Below, in pieces: positions 9,009 to 18,034 of a DNA stretch of 47,143 bases. The notes below the pieces were generated by a model. The model saw only the letters and a program-made list of their open reading frames with translations, was not told where the DNA came from and did no database searches. Made by a program: the position numbers and the translations under genes. Numbering within the stretch: the first letter of the stretch is position 1; every line of letters begins with the position of its first letter. Source of the stretch: Bradyrhizobiaceae bacterium (lineage in GTDB: Bacteria; Bacteroidota; Ignavibacteria; Kapaibacteriales; Kapaibacteriaceae). The stretch lies in assembly GCA_024103135.1 (NCBI GenBank), contig JAGFIZ010000086.1, positions 1 to 47,143 of the forward strand. The letters run 5' to 3'.

Positions 9009-10301
9009 ATGAGTCTGCCACTAACGCCAACATCTACCATCGAGAGAGTGCAAAAGCTGCGGCATTCCAAAATCTTGCGTGAAGTGCAGGATAAGGATAC
9101 CGTGGTGATGTTTGAGGATCCGTTAGAGAACGACATGGTACTCAACATGGGTCCGCAGCATCCGGCAACACACGGAGTTCTTCGCGTACTCATCCGACTC
9201 GATGGCGAGACCGTTGTGAAATGTGTTCCTGAGCTTGGGTATTTGCATCGCGGTTATGAAAAGCTAGCCGAGAACTGTACCTATCACGAGTTTATTCCCT
9301 TTACGGACCGGTTGGACTACATTAGTCCGATGTCCAACAACGTTGCCATTTGCATGGCAATCGAGAAGCTTGCCAACGTCGAAGTTCCCGAACGCGGCAC
9401 ATGGGTGCGCATGCTTGTTTCAGAGATGGCCCGGATATCGAACCACCTGCTGGCCATGGGTGCAACGGCGATGGACGTGGGTGCAATGACGGTGTTCTTG
9501 TGGACCTTTACGGAACGCGAGAAGCTCTATGATTTGTTCGAGCGGATCTGTGGTGCACGGTTCACTACCAGCTATGCTCGTATCGGGGGCGTAGCCAATG
9601 ATATCCCTGATGACGTTTTGCGTGATATTCGAGCATGGTTGAATCAAATGCCGGAGCGAATGCGCGAAGTCGAAGGTCTGGTGAATCGAAACAGGATTTT
9701 CGTCGACCGTATGGCAGGCATCGGTTACCTAGCACCTGATGTTGCCATTCAACTAGGCATTACTGGTGCCACCTTGCGTGGAAGCGGTATTGCGTATGAC
9801 TTGCGTCGGAAGCAACCATACATGTTCTATGACCAGGTTGAGTTCGACGTTATTACCAAGAACGATGGTGACTGTTACTCACGATACATTGTAAGAAATC
9901 TCGAAATCTGGGAGTCGATGAAGATTTGTCACCAGTGCCTTGACAAGCTGGAGACCATGCCCAGAACGGCAGTGATCAACGACACGCAGCCACTATCGGT
10001 CATGTCGCGCAAGTCGCTCATCTACACCAAGATGGAAGACCTGATCAACGACTTCATGCTTATCAACTTCGGCACACAGCCACCAGTTGGTGACATCTAC
10101 AGTGCCATCGAAAGTCCAAAGGGTGAACTCGGCTTCTACTACGTGAGCGACGGGTCGGGTCAGCCCTACAAACTCAAGATCCGTAGCCCATCATCCTCGA
10201 ATCTTCAAGCATTGAAGATGCTTTGTGAGGGGGCTATGGTTTCGGACGTTGTGGCAATTATTGGAAGCATCGACCCAGTGATGGGAGAGGCCGACAAGTA
10301 A
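9009..10301 (+). CDS. nuoD: NADH-quinone oxidoreductase subunit D (complex I 49-kDa subunit)
   Basis: The 430-residue protein is the peripheral-arm subunit that, with NuoB, forms the quinone site near cluster N2. Family blocks are clear: NMGPQHPATHGVLR (about 46-59), PELGYLHRGYEKLAE, PFTDRLDY, RMLVSEMARISNHLLA, RVGGVA-like RIGGVANDIP, and the C-terminal APKGE-like ESPKGELGFYYVSDG. The length is slightly above the usual 400-420 because of an N-terminal extension; the internal ATG at 9109 (MFEDPLEND) is an alternative start. No nuoA, B, C or E-N lies within the window, which is unusual because these genes are generally clustered. It could in principle be the large subunit of a related hydrogenase, but the sequence fits NuoD much better. 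Confidence 0.95.
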   Translation: MSLPLTPTSTIERVQKLRHSKILREVQDKDTVVMFEDPLENDMVLNMGPQHPATHGVLRVLIRLDGETVVKCVPELGYLHRGYEKLAENCTYHEFIPFTDRLDYISPMSNNVAICMAIEKLANVEVPERGTWVRMLVSEMARISNHLLAMGATAMDVGAMTVFLWTFTEREKLYDLFERICGARFTTSYARIGGVANDIPDDVLRDIRAWLNQMPERMREVEGLVNRNRIFVDRMAGIGYLAPDVAIQLGITGATLRGSGIAYDLRRKQPYMFYDQVEFDVITKNDGDCYSRYIVRNLEIWESMKICHQCLDKLETMPRTAVINDTQPLSVMSRKSLIYTKMEDLINDFMLINFGTQPPVGDIYSAIESPKGELGFYYVSDGSGQPYKLKIRSPSSSNLQALKMLCEGAMVSDVVAIIGSIDPVMGEADK

Positions 10302-10357
10302 CAATCGCGGTGCAGTAAGGAAAACTCCTATCCTGCACTCGTAACGCCGTACTACTC

Positions 10358-10957
10358 GTGCCGCATCCATCGTCCATAACACCGGAACGTGCAGCAAGGC
10401 TGGAAGCAGCCTTGCGTCGGCGACAGCCCTCGCTTACCGTTGTTTTTGAAAACGTCCACGATCCCCACAACGTCAGTGCCGTCATTCGCACGTGTGATGC
10501 TGTGGGGATTCCTGTTGCGCATGGCATCTATCATGGTCGACAAGTCTTTCCGACCCTTGGAGAAAAGAGTTCGGCAAGTGCGAAAAAGTGGGTCGACGTA
10601 GTCCTTCACGACAGTGTTGAGTCGTGCTATGCATCACTTCGAGAACAAGGGTACAGCATCTACACAACACACATGGCCAGCGATGCCGTGAGTTTGTACG
10701 ACCTGGATCTTACGGGACGCATTGCCTTGGTATTTGGCAACGAGCATGATGGTGTATCAGAGCAAGCACGAGACCTGGCCGATGGAAACTTCATTATTCC
10801 CATGATGGGAGTTGTCCAATCACTCAACATCAGCGTTGCCTGTGCAGTGAGCCTGTTCGAGGCCTTGCGGCAACGTGTGGCCGTCGGTATGTACGATCGC
10901 TCGAGTTATTCACCGTCAGAAATGGAAATTCTTCGTAATTCGTGGTTTAGCAAGTAG
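10358..10957 (+). CDS. trmH: SpoU/TrmH-family RNA 2'-O-ribose methyltransferase, probably tRNA Gm18
   Basis: The 199-residue protein begins at GTG 10358. The three SPOUT/TrmH motifs are present: motif 1 NVHDPHNVSAVIRTCDAVG (about 31-49), motif 2 LVFGNEHDGVS (about 125-135) and motif 3 IPMMGVVQSLNISVACAVSLFE (about 145-166), which build the knotted SAM site. The short N-terminus and the NVHDPHN motif favour TrmH (tRNA Gm18 methyltransferase) over the rRNA enzyme RlmB, but the RNA target cannot be proven here. It sits 56 bases after nuoD and 22 bases before the TPR regulator, so one transcript is possible. Confidence 0.85.
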   Translation: MPHPSSITPERAARLEAALRRRQPSLTVVFENVHDPHNVSAVIRTCDAVGIPVAHGIYHGRQVFPTLGEKSSASAKKWVDVVLHDSVESCYASLREQGYSIYTTHMASDAVSLYDLDLTGRIALVFGNEHDGVSEQARDLADGNFIIPMMGVVQSLNISVACAVSLFEALRQRVAVGMYDRSSYSPSEMEILRNSWFSK

Positions 10958-10979
10958 CGTTTGTAGCACTATTCGGTGA

Positions 10980-12617
10980 TTGAATGTACGTGTGAGTACA
11001 GTTCGAACCGATATCGAGAGAGCAGGGTTACTGCTCTCAACAGCTCGGAGTGTCCAATCGGACAATGCTCACCACGCCATCGCTACGTTAGACGAGGCCA
11101 TACAATTGGCTGATCACCATGTACGGAATGTGACCCGTGATAAAACATGGTGGAAGGAGTTCCTTTGCACGGTACTCTATGAACGTGCCTTGTTGCACGA
11201 GGCTCAAGGTGATCATCATGCAATGTTTGCTGATACGGAGGCAGCATTTACCCTGATTAGTGAGGTACAGGATCAGGCGATGGCATTCAAGGTGCGATTG
11301 CTCTACGGCCGAAGCTTACTCTCACAAGGTGCCATGGATGAGTGTCTTGAGATCTTCACCACGCTTTGGTCGTCTGTGCCAACAAACGTCGACCAATCGG
11401 TACGAGGCGTCATTGCAGGAAACATCGCCACGGTGCTCTTTGCACTAAAGAACTTTGATGAGGCGCGGACCTGGTTCGAGCATGCAGCACAAGTCTTCGA
11501 CGACTATGGCATACCAAGCAAGCAAGCTCATGCTCTTCGTGGCATCGGTATGTCGTACAGCAAGATGGGCGAGTATTCAGAAGCGTTTTCCTGGTACAAC
11601 AGGGCCTTGGAGCTGGTGACAAAGTCGAACAAGTATCCGGCGCGTGAACATATCAGCGTTCTCGAGAGCATCGGTGTAGATCATTTGAATCTTGCTGACA
11701 TCACGCAAAAGCAGGCGCACTACAAAACGGCACTGAAGCACTTCCACGAGGCACTAGGGTTGGCACAACAGTATGGGTATGTCGACCAGGAGATTGCGAT
11801 TCAACGTAACATTGGTCTGGTATATGCAGAATCAGCATTCAATGGGGCCGACAAGCAACGAGCGAGGGAGCAGCTAGAGCTTAGTCTGCAAAAAGCACAG
11901 GAACACAACATCAAACTGTTGGAATCGCAGGCATTTCGTGATCTCTCCGTCATTCTTGAAGATATGGGTGATATCCCGGCAGCACTCGCAGCAGTCCGAT
12001 CGTGGCATCAACTGGAGCGTGAACTGTACAATGAACGATCGGCCAAGCAAGTGCGACAGCTTGAGCTACGCCTTGCCACTGAACGGGCCAATTCTGAGCG
12101 AACTCGTGCTGAACAACAAGCCGAACTTCTCAGTCAGATTGTGGAGCAACAACGCGAACAGGTAACCTCCATTACCATGGCCATCGGGCAGAAGAATGCC
12201 ACGCTCCGAGACGTGCGCATTCGACTCCTTGCCATTGCTGAAGCTGGCTCCGACCCAGCCATGCAGAAGGAGATTCGGATGCTTGCAAGAAAACTCGAGT
12301 TAGCAGAAGACAGCGACGAGTATTGGAAAGGACTCGAAAGTCAACTGACGCTCGTGCACTCGGCAGCAATCCAGGCATTACACTCGCGGCATCCGACACT
12401 AACTCCAACGGAGCAGCGCGTCTGTGCTCTCGTATTTCATGGTCTAAGCACCAAGGACGTTGCCAGGATACTGGGGACGGAGGCTAGAAGTGTAGAGAAG
12501 TACCGTCAACGTATTCGAAAAAAACTTGAGTTAACGCTTGACGTGAATATCAAGGACTACATGACGTCGCTTGTTACGACGCAGTCCGTCAACACTCCTG
12601 AATCGAACCCGCGTTAG
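10980..12617 (+). CDS. TPR-repeat regulator with C-terminal LuxR-type HTH
   Basis: The 545-residue protein opens with TTG at 10980; GTG at 10992 is an alternative. Residues about 15-340 are degenerate TPR helices (for example AHALRGIGMSYSKMGEYSEAFSWYNRALEL). A charged coiled coil follows (about 345-395, rich in E, R and Q), then a linker helix and an HTH of the LuxR/GerE fold (about 472-535: LTPTEQRVCALVFHGLSTKD, EARSVEKYRQRIRKKL). There is no signal peptide, membrane helix or kinase domain, so it is a cytoplasmic one-component regulator that probably senses a protein or peptide through its TPR face. Its target is not visible; the next gene is the secreted RHS protein, separated by 228 bases, which makes it a candidate target only by position. 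Confidence 0.8.
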   Translation: MNVRVSTVRTDIERAGLLLSTARSVQSDNAHHAIATLDEAIQLADHHVRNVTRDKTWWKEFLCTVLYERALLHEAQGDHHAMFADTEAAFTLISEVQDQAMAFKVRLLYGRSLLSQGAMDECLEIFTTLWSSVPTNVDQSVRGVIAGNIATVLFALKNFDEARTWFEHAAQVFDDYGIPSKQAHALRGIGMSYSKMGEYSEAFSWYNRALELVTKSNKYPAREHISVLESIGVDHLNLADITQKQAHYKTALKHFHEALGLAQQYGYVDQEIAIQRNIGLVYAESAFNGADKQRAREQLELSLQKAQEHNIKLLESQAFRDLSVILEDMGDIPAALAAVRSWHQLERELYNERSAKQVRQLELRLATERANSERTRAEQQAELLSQIVEQQREQVTSITMAIGQKNATLRDVRIRLLAIAEAGSDPAMQKEIRMLARKLELAEDSDEYWKGLESQLTLVHSAAIQALHSRHPTLTPTEQRVCALVFHGLSTKDVARILGTEARSVEKYRQRIRKKLELTLDVNIKDYMTSLVTTQSVNTPESNPR

Positions 12618-12845
12618 CAATCAGGATAAAGCCGTTTTCCGCCCTGCATTTGGTTGTGGTAGTCAAGGGGAGCCTGCTTCAGCGGTTCGCCCGTTTTTTG
12701 TCCGGGTGCATCGTGCTATCTGCATGTGCATGTTCGCACCGGCTCGCGGAACGTTGCGGCTGTGCAGATCACGTAGTGAGTGCCATGCCGGGCTCGTGGG
12801 CCATCTCTTGAACATTCGCTGTATTCATCAATGTAGGGAGGTTCC

Positions 12846-15800
12846 ATGTACAGGATAACACGATTTCGGTGGTTGTCCAGATTCCTATTGCTGATCATCA
12901 GTTCCCTGATGATTGCCACCTCTGCCAATGCTGGAGAACTGGCAAAACCACGAATAACACCGCTGACAGCGATCTACGTGCAACAGTATATGCTCGTAGT
13001 GTTCTACCTAAAAAACCTCAACGCTGTTTACTCACTCGGTCCGGTGCTCTGGCATTTGAGGATCTACAAGAAACAGACGCATGAACAAGTGTTCGCTACA
13101 GATGGTGAGAAGGTCGTTGACAAGAGTCAGGAAGTCGAAGTAACACCCGAGCAGAAGTTCAAACCATCCGAACCAGGAACCTACACCGTTGTCGTCGAAG
13201 CCAATAGTGCGGTAAACATCACCGGCCCACAGAAGGATTCAATCGAAGTAGAGGTATTGGCACCCCCCGACTGTCCACCGCCAACTCGTGTCCCTACAGG
13301 GATGCTTGATCGCTCCTTCGGAAATACGATCGTCTACACAGCGCCACCCGGCTGCTGTTACAAAATCACACCGTTCATTGATGCACGGGTATGGTACGCG
13401 CTCTCACCGAATTCAACACAAACAATCAGTGACGGTCAGAGCGTGACGTTTACCCTCACCCCACGCGATCCTAATCCTGCTGTTTCTATGGTAGCATTTC
13501 AGTGGGAAGAGTGTTCAAAGGGCAAGCCATCGGGTAAGGACTACATCGTTGTCAAACCACCAACGCGTGAATTATACGATACGACGATCACAACACCCAT
13601 CAAACTCTCCTTTAATACGTTGTTTGGTGATCCTGTGTCGACTGCTACTGGACAGTTTGTTTCAGACCCGCCACCTGACCTAGCGTTTGCCTCAAGCCCC
13701 ATACTGAAAGTCGCACGGAGGTATGACGGCGGTTTTACCGATGGGGGATATCCGTACGGAATGGGGCCAAACTGGCAGCATAACTACAACGATATGCTCT
13801 TCATTCAGGACAACGATGCCATTGCTCTCATGTCAGACGGACAAAGAATAGGGTTTCAGAAGAGCAACATTGTCTGGTCACCTCGAAGCAACCGCATGAA
13901 GTACACGCTTGCTCAACAACAGAGCAATTGGTTGTTGACCGACGTAACGCGACAAGTTCAGTATACATTCAATGAGCATGGACGTTTGATTGGCGTCGAC
14001 GATGGACACGTTCCCGTAACCATTGCCTGGGAGAACGGCAATATCGCCTCAGCTAGTGATGCTCTTGGAAACCGGATTATCTTCACAACCAACAGTGCAG
14101 GAAGTATCCTTTCTGCTTCAGATGGTGAGAGGTCAGTGAGATATGAATACAACGAAGGAGGTGAACTAACCTCGTTCAGTAATGTAGAATACACGTCTAC
14201 GTTCTTTACCTACACGTCAAGGCACGGGCAACTTGCCAGTATTGGGGTACTCCCGTCCGTTCATGACCTGGAGCTCACCTACACGCCTAATAACAAGGTG
14301 GCTTCACATCGTGATGCTCAAGGGAAGCAGTGGACGTATGCGTGGGGTGAAAACACCGCTACCGTTACCGATCCTGATGGTGTAGTCGAAACCCACCAAA
14401 TGAATGCATCTGGTCAAGTGACCTCCTTCGGAATCGTCGGTAATGAACTCTCGGTTGTCTACGACGACAATGGACTTCCCAAAACCATTCGTAATGCGGA
14501 AGGTGGAGAAACACACTTTACCTATCACGAATGTGGACGTCCTGCTACGATTACCACGATTGATGGCAAAACCACCATTGAGTACACACCTCGAACCTGG
14601 AATGGTACAACGGTGTATGATGCAACCAAGGTGACTTTGCCAGGCGGCTCAACGCGACAGTATCAGTATAATGACAGGGGGCTCTGTACCCGGTACACTG
14701 ATGAACTGGGAAAACAGTGGAATACTACCTACGATGCATACGGTCATGTTCTGTCTGCTACAGATCCTGCGATGAACATCGTCAGCTACACCTATACACC
14801 AACTGGTAACCTGGCTTCCGTCACTATGCCAGGAGGTGTTACAACGATGATAACCACCAACAACTGGGGTGACGTGATATCGACCAAGTATCCCGATGGC
14901 TCAAGCAGCTCCATCACCAGGGATGCCTTGGGGCATCCAACCAAGATCGTTGACGAGCTCAAGAGAAGTATCAGCAATCTCTACGACATTACAGGCAACC
15001 TGATAAGAGTCACCCAGCCAGATGGTGGAGTTGTGGATATGACCTACAATGCCAACAGTCTACTAAGCAAAGTCAAGGATCCACGCGGTGGTACCACAAT
15101 CATTGTGTACACTGATGCATCGAGATTGGCATCTGTTATGGATCCTCTGGGTGGGGTAACGGCGTTCACCTATGATGATTCGGGTCACCCATCACGTCTG
15201 ACGGACAGAGCAGGAAACTCCACCGACTTCGAGGTAAACAAGGATGGCTTGATTACCAGGATTCAGAGCCCGGAAGGCAGGTCGACCACCTTCGAATACG
15301 ATGCATTAGGTAGGCGAACATCGCTGTCGGTTTCTCCAGGTGTCACGTATTCCTTGGAATATGATGTGCGCGGCAACATCAAGAAGACAACCGACCCAGG
15401 TGGGAGGACAACAGTCTTTGCCTACGATGCCGCTGGTAATCGGACGAGCACAGACCTTGGTGCTGACGTAAAAGCTAGCTACCAGTACAAACCCAATGGC
15501 GACCTCTTGTCTGTGACAGATCCTGAAGGTGGTACGTGGACGTGGTCGTATGACGATAGTGGACGATTTACAGGAATCACCGATCCAGCACAGCGGAGTG
15601 TAACCTATACGTACGATATGCGTGGTCGTGTTGCCTCTAGTGCACTTTCAGGAACCGGTGATCATTGCGATATCGTGTATGATGCAGCAGGCAACATTAC
15701 GTCGCTTACCTATGGCGACGGATTGACCGTGCCGTACCGCTATGATGCCATGAATCGAGTGGTTGGTACACTCCAGGATACCTGTGCGTTCGATGTTGGT

Positions 15801-17525
15801 GGAAACATGGTGTACAGTAATGGGATGACCATGACGTACAATGCCAATGGCTGGCTCACGGAGCTTCGGTTTAGTCCATCCCAAGCAGTCCAGTACATGT
15901 ACGATCCAATGGGTCGCGTAGCATCAATTAGTGATTGGAACGGTGGTAGCATGGCATTCGAACACGATGCCGATGGACTGCTTACGAGTATTCAACGTTC
16001 GAACGGTGTAAATACCACGATTGCTCGTGACGAGGTAGGCAGGACGACCAGCGTTACGGAAGGCAGCATTGCAAGTATGACGGTCTCCTATGGTACCGGC
16101 AATAGGGTAGAGCGTACTACAGGGACGGGATATCTGCAGCCGCAACCAGCAAAGGGAACGCAGACCTACACGTATGACGATGGAAACGCACATATCGAGG
16201 GAGCTCCCGATGGTGCTGGACGCACGACCACGGTCAACGGTACCAACTTGGTATGGAACAGTGCTTCACAAGTCGGATCGATGTCTGGAGCTACTACAGC
16301 CACGCTTACCTATGATGGCTTTGGTCGGCTAGTAAACTACGATATGCAAGCCATGCCGATCTCGGTGCAGTGGAATGATGCCTTTGGCGAAGGATTCCCT
16401 GCTGTCGTGACTACATCACGCAAGATGTACGCCATTCCAACACCAGGTGGAGCACTGGCCTACATCATTGATGCTACAACTGGCGAACAAATGTTTCCGC
16501 ATTACGATGTGAATGGCAACGTTGTCATCTATACCGACGCAAAGGGTGCCACCATCGCTCGGTGTGCTTACTCACCATACGGAATGGTGTTGGCAACAGA
16601 GGGGACTCCACCGGCACCGTTTGGTTTTGGTGGACTTGGTGGGGTGATTACGCTGTCGACTGACCTTTGTGTTACTCCCGGCAGATTTTATCAACCAGCA
16701 ACCGGACGGTTCTTATCGGCCGACCCTGTTCGTAGCACACACCCACTACGAATGAACCCCTACCAGTATGCCTATTGCGATCCAGTAAACTGGACTGACT
16801 GGAGTGGACGTTCACCTGAGCCCAGGCCACAGACCGTTGCAGAACGATTTGCTGAAAGCCGTCGTCGGCTCGAAGAAGGCAATAAACGAGCTCAGGAAGA
16901 GTATGAACGTGAGATCCGAAAAATCGAAGAGCAAGCGGCACGGCGTAGAGCCGAGCGAGAAGAGCAGGAACGATTCAGACGAGAGCTGCACGAGCGTTTA
17001 GAGCGCGAAGATCGCGAGTGGCGGGAACAGCGAGACCGCGAACATGCGGCTTTTGACAAGGCACGGAAGAAGATGGATGACCTAAACAAGATACTCTTTC
17101 CTCCGCCGCCTCCACGACCAAGTCCGACTCCACAACCAGGAACCACCAGTGGTCCAAAGGGGGGGACTGCACTTCCTGGCAGCGGTGGCACAACACCCGG
17201 TGGCAATGGACAGACACCATCAAGTGGTGGTACACGAACACGGGGCAGTGGCGGAAGCACTGGAAGTACTTCAGGGAGCGGTGGCGGACGTGGTAGTAGC
17301 TCGGGATCTGCTTCCGGAAGTGGTGGAAGCTCAGGTGTCGGAACAAGACCGCGCGGAGGAACAACGGGGAATGGAGCAACGCCCCAACCTCTCGGTCCAC
17401 AGGGCACAGGTCGTGGCAGTTACAATCCTGAAGTTGTTAAGGGAACAAGTGTGGCACGTGCCTTTGTTGATGGTTTCATTGAAGGGCTTTCTCCAAGTGA
17501 AATCATTGACTTTTACTTCAGATAA
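12846..17525 (+). CDS. Secreted RHS/YD-repeat giant protein with atypical Arg-Glu / Gly-Ser tail
   Basis: The 1559-residue protein has a signal peptide (about 1-30, ending ATSANAG). An N-terminal region (30-250) is followed by a DUF6531-like entry (DPVSTATGQFVSDPP, near 260), then about 20 or more YD repeats (about 330-1270; YDxxGRxxxxxD, FAYDAAGNRTS, YTYDMRGRVAS), then the RHS core hallmark RFYQPATGRFLSADP (near 1280) and NPYQYAYCDPVNWTDWSG (1304-1321). RHS cores normally build a hollow shell and end at a DPxGL autocleavage site followed by a toxin. Here the site reads D-W-S-G (D1318) and is followed by an Arg/Glu-rich coiled coil (about 1330-1415), a proline run, a Gly/Ser/Thr linker (about 1430-1520) and a short hydrophobic tail ending DFYFR. 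No known toxin fold and no T9SS tail are seen. A seven-G run sits at 17159-17165. The following gene is 19 bases away and shares YD motifs. Confidence 0.88.
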   Translation: MYRITRFRWLSRFLLLIISSLMIATSANAGELAKPRITPLTAIYVQQYMLVVFYLKNLNAVYSLGPVLWHLRIYKKQTHEQVFATDGEKVVDKSQEVEVTPEQKFKPSEPGTYTVVVEANSAVNITGPQKDSIEVEVLAPPDCPPPTRVPTGMLDRSFGNTIVYTAPPGCCYKITPFIDARVWYALSPNSTQTISDGQSVTFTLTPRDPNPAVSMVAFQWEECSKGKPSGKDYIVVKPPTRELYDTTITTPIKLSFNTLFGDPVSTATGQFVSDPPPDLAFASSPILKVARRYDGGFTDGGYPYGMGPNWQHNYNDMLFIQDNDAIALMSDGQRIGFQKSNIVWSPRSNRMKYTLAQQQSNWLLTDVTRQVQYTFNEHGRLIGVDDGHVPVTIAWENGNIASASDALGNRIIFTTNSAGSILSASDGERSVRYEYNEGGELTSFSNVEYTSTFFTYTSRHGQLASIGVLPSVHDLELTYTPNNKVASHRDAQGKQWTYAWGENTATVTDPDGVVETHQMNASGQVTSFGIVGNELSVVYDDNGLPKTIRNAEGGETHFTYHECGRPATITTIDGKTTIEYTPRTWNGTTVYDATKVTLPGGSTRQYQYNDRGLCTRYTDELGKQWNTTYDAYGHVLSATDPAMNIVSYTYTPTGNLASVTMPGGVTTMITTNNWGDVISTKYPDGSSSSITRDALGHPTKIVDELKRSISNLYDITGNLIRVTQPDGGVVDMTYNANSLLSKVKDPRGGTTIIVYTDASRLASVMDPLGGVTAFTYDDSGHPSRLTDRAGNSTDFEVNKDGLITRIQSPEGRSTTFEYDALGRRTSLSVSPGVTYSLEYDVRGNIKKTTDPGGRTTVFAYDAAGNRTSTDLGADVKASYQYKPNGDLLSVTDPEGGTWTWSYDDSGRFTGITDPAQRSVTYTYDMRGRVASSALSGTGDHCDIVYDAAGNITSLTYGDGLTVPYRYDAMNRVVGTLQDTCAFDVGGNMVYSNGMTMTYNANGWLTELRFSPSQAVQYMYDPMGRVASISDWNGGSMAFEHDADGLLTSIQRSNGVNTTIARDEVGRTTSVTEGSIASMTVSYGTGNRVERTTGTGYLQPQPAKGTQTYTYDDGNAHIEGAPDGAGRTTTVNGTNLVWNSASQVGSMSGATTATLTYDGFGRLVNYDMQAMPISVQWNDAFGEGFPAVVTTSRKMYAIPTPGGALAYIIDATTGEQMFPHYDVNGNVVIYTDAKGATIARCAYSPYGMVLATEGTPPAPFGFGGLGGVITLSTDLCVTPGRFYQPATGRFLSADPVRSTHPLRMNPYQYAYCDPVNWTDWSGRSPEPRPQTVAERFAESRRRLEEGNKRAQEEYEREIRKIEEQAARRRAEREEQERFRRELHERLEREDREWREQRDREHAAFDKARKKMDDLNKILFPPPPPRPSPTPQPGTTSGPKGGTALPGSGGTTPGGNGQTPSSGGTRTRGSGGSTGSTSGSGGGRGSSSGSASGSGGSSGVGTRPRGGTTGNGATPQPLGPQGTGRGSYNPEVVKGTSVARAFVDGFIEGLSPSEIIDFYFR

Positions 17526-17544
17526 CTAACTCAAGGAAACAACG

Positions 17545-17985
17545 ATGAAATCATTAATCATTGGCATCTCAATAATCGTTGCATCAACTGCAATGTCTGC
17601 CGAGGTTTACAAGTACGATCAAGCAGGGAGACTGGTCTCCGTGCGGTATGACAACGGACTAGAGACAACCTATACGTACGACAAGAATGGCAACATCATC
17701 AAGGTGACGACTGCCGAAGTCAATAGCGTTGACGATGACGTACAGTACGGCGGCATCCAGGCATTTCCTACTCCTGCATTGGATAAGGTGACCCTGCGTG
17801 GACTACCGGACGGAATCGCACGGGTGATTGTAAGCTCGCTACACGGTACGGTGGTTATTGATCAACAGTACACCAGTAGCAACGCATTACTGACGCTCGA
17901 CACTCAGTCACTTGCTCCAGGTGTATACGCAATCAAGGTTAGCATAGAGGGAAAGAGCTTCTACACTCACGTTGTCGTGATGTAG
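17545..17985 (+). CDS. Mini YD-repeat protein with T9SS sorting domain
   Basis: The 146-residue protein has a signal peptide (MKSLIIGISIIVASTAMSA), then a single pair of YD motifs (YKYDQAGRLVSVRYDNGLE and YTYDKNGNIIKVT, residues about 22-56), then a T9SS type A sorting domain from about 72 (FPTPALDKVTLRGLP) to the end (LAPGVYAIKVSIEGKSFYTH). It is thus a minimal RHS-like strand fused to an outer-membrane export tag. It starts 19 bases after the giant RHS gene, which lacks such a tag, so the pair is very likely one operon. The YD segment could complete or cap the RHS shell and so escort it to T9SS; that is inference. It could also be a remnant of a once larger RHS gene. Confidence 0.8.
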   Translation: MKSLIIGISIIVASTAMSAEVYKYDQAGRLVSVRYDNGLETTYTYDKNGNIIKVTTAEVNSVDDDVQYGGIQAFPTPALDKVTLRGLPDGIARVIVSSLHGTVVIDQQYTSSNALLTLDTQSLAPGVYAIKVSIEGKSFYTHVVVM

Positions 17986-18034
17986 GATGTAGGGACTATG
18001 CAGATGTCAGCCAAACATTCACCACTGGTTTCAA

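Noticed and set aside
12571..12858. A 95-codon open frame bridging the LuxR regulator and the RHS gene.
   Set aside because: It overlaps both genes, has no signal, domain or codon-use support, and is Cys/Arg-rich as random frames here are.
16892..17407. A 171-codon minus-strand open frame opposite the RHS tail, rich in Pro, Arg and Ser.
   Set aside because: It is the antisense reading of the Arg/Glu and Gly/Ser repeats of the RHS protein; it has no family features and lies fully inside a strongly supported gene.
12846..17525. Dispersed near-identical YD motifs as a DNA repeat array or CRISPR-like structure.
   Set aside because: The repetition is at protein level (YD repeats) with variable spacing and no identical DNA repeats or spacers; no CRISPR array is present in the window.
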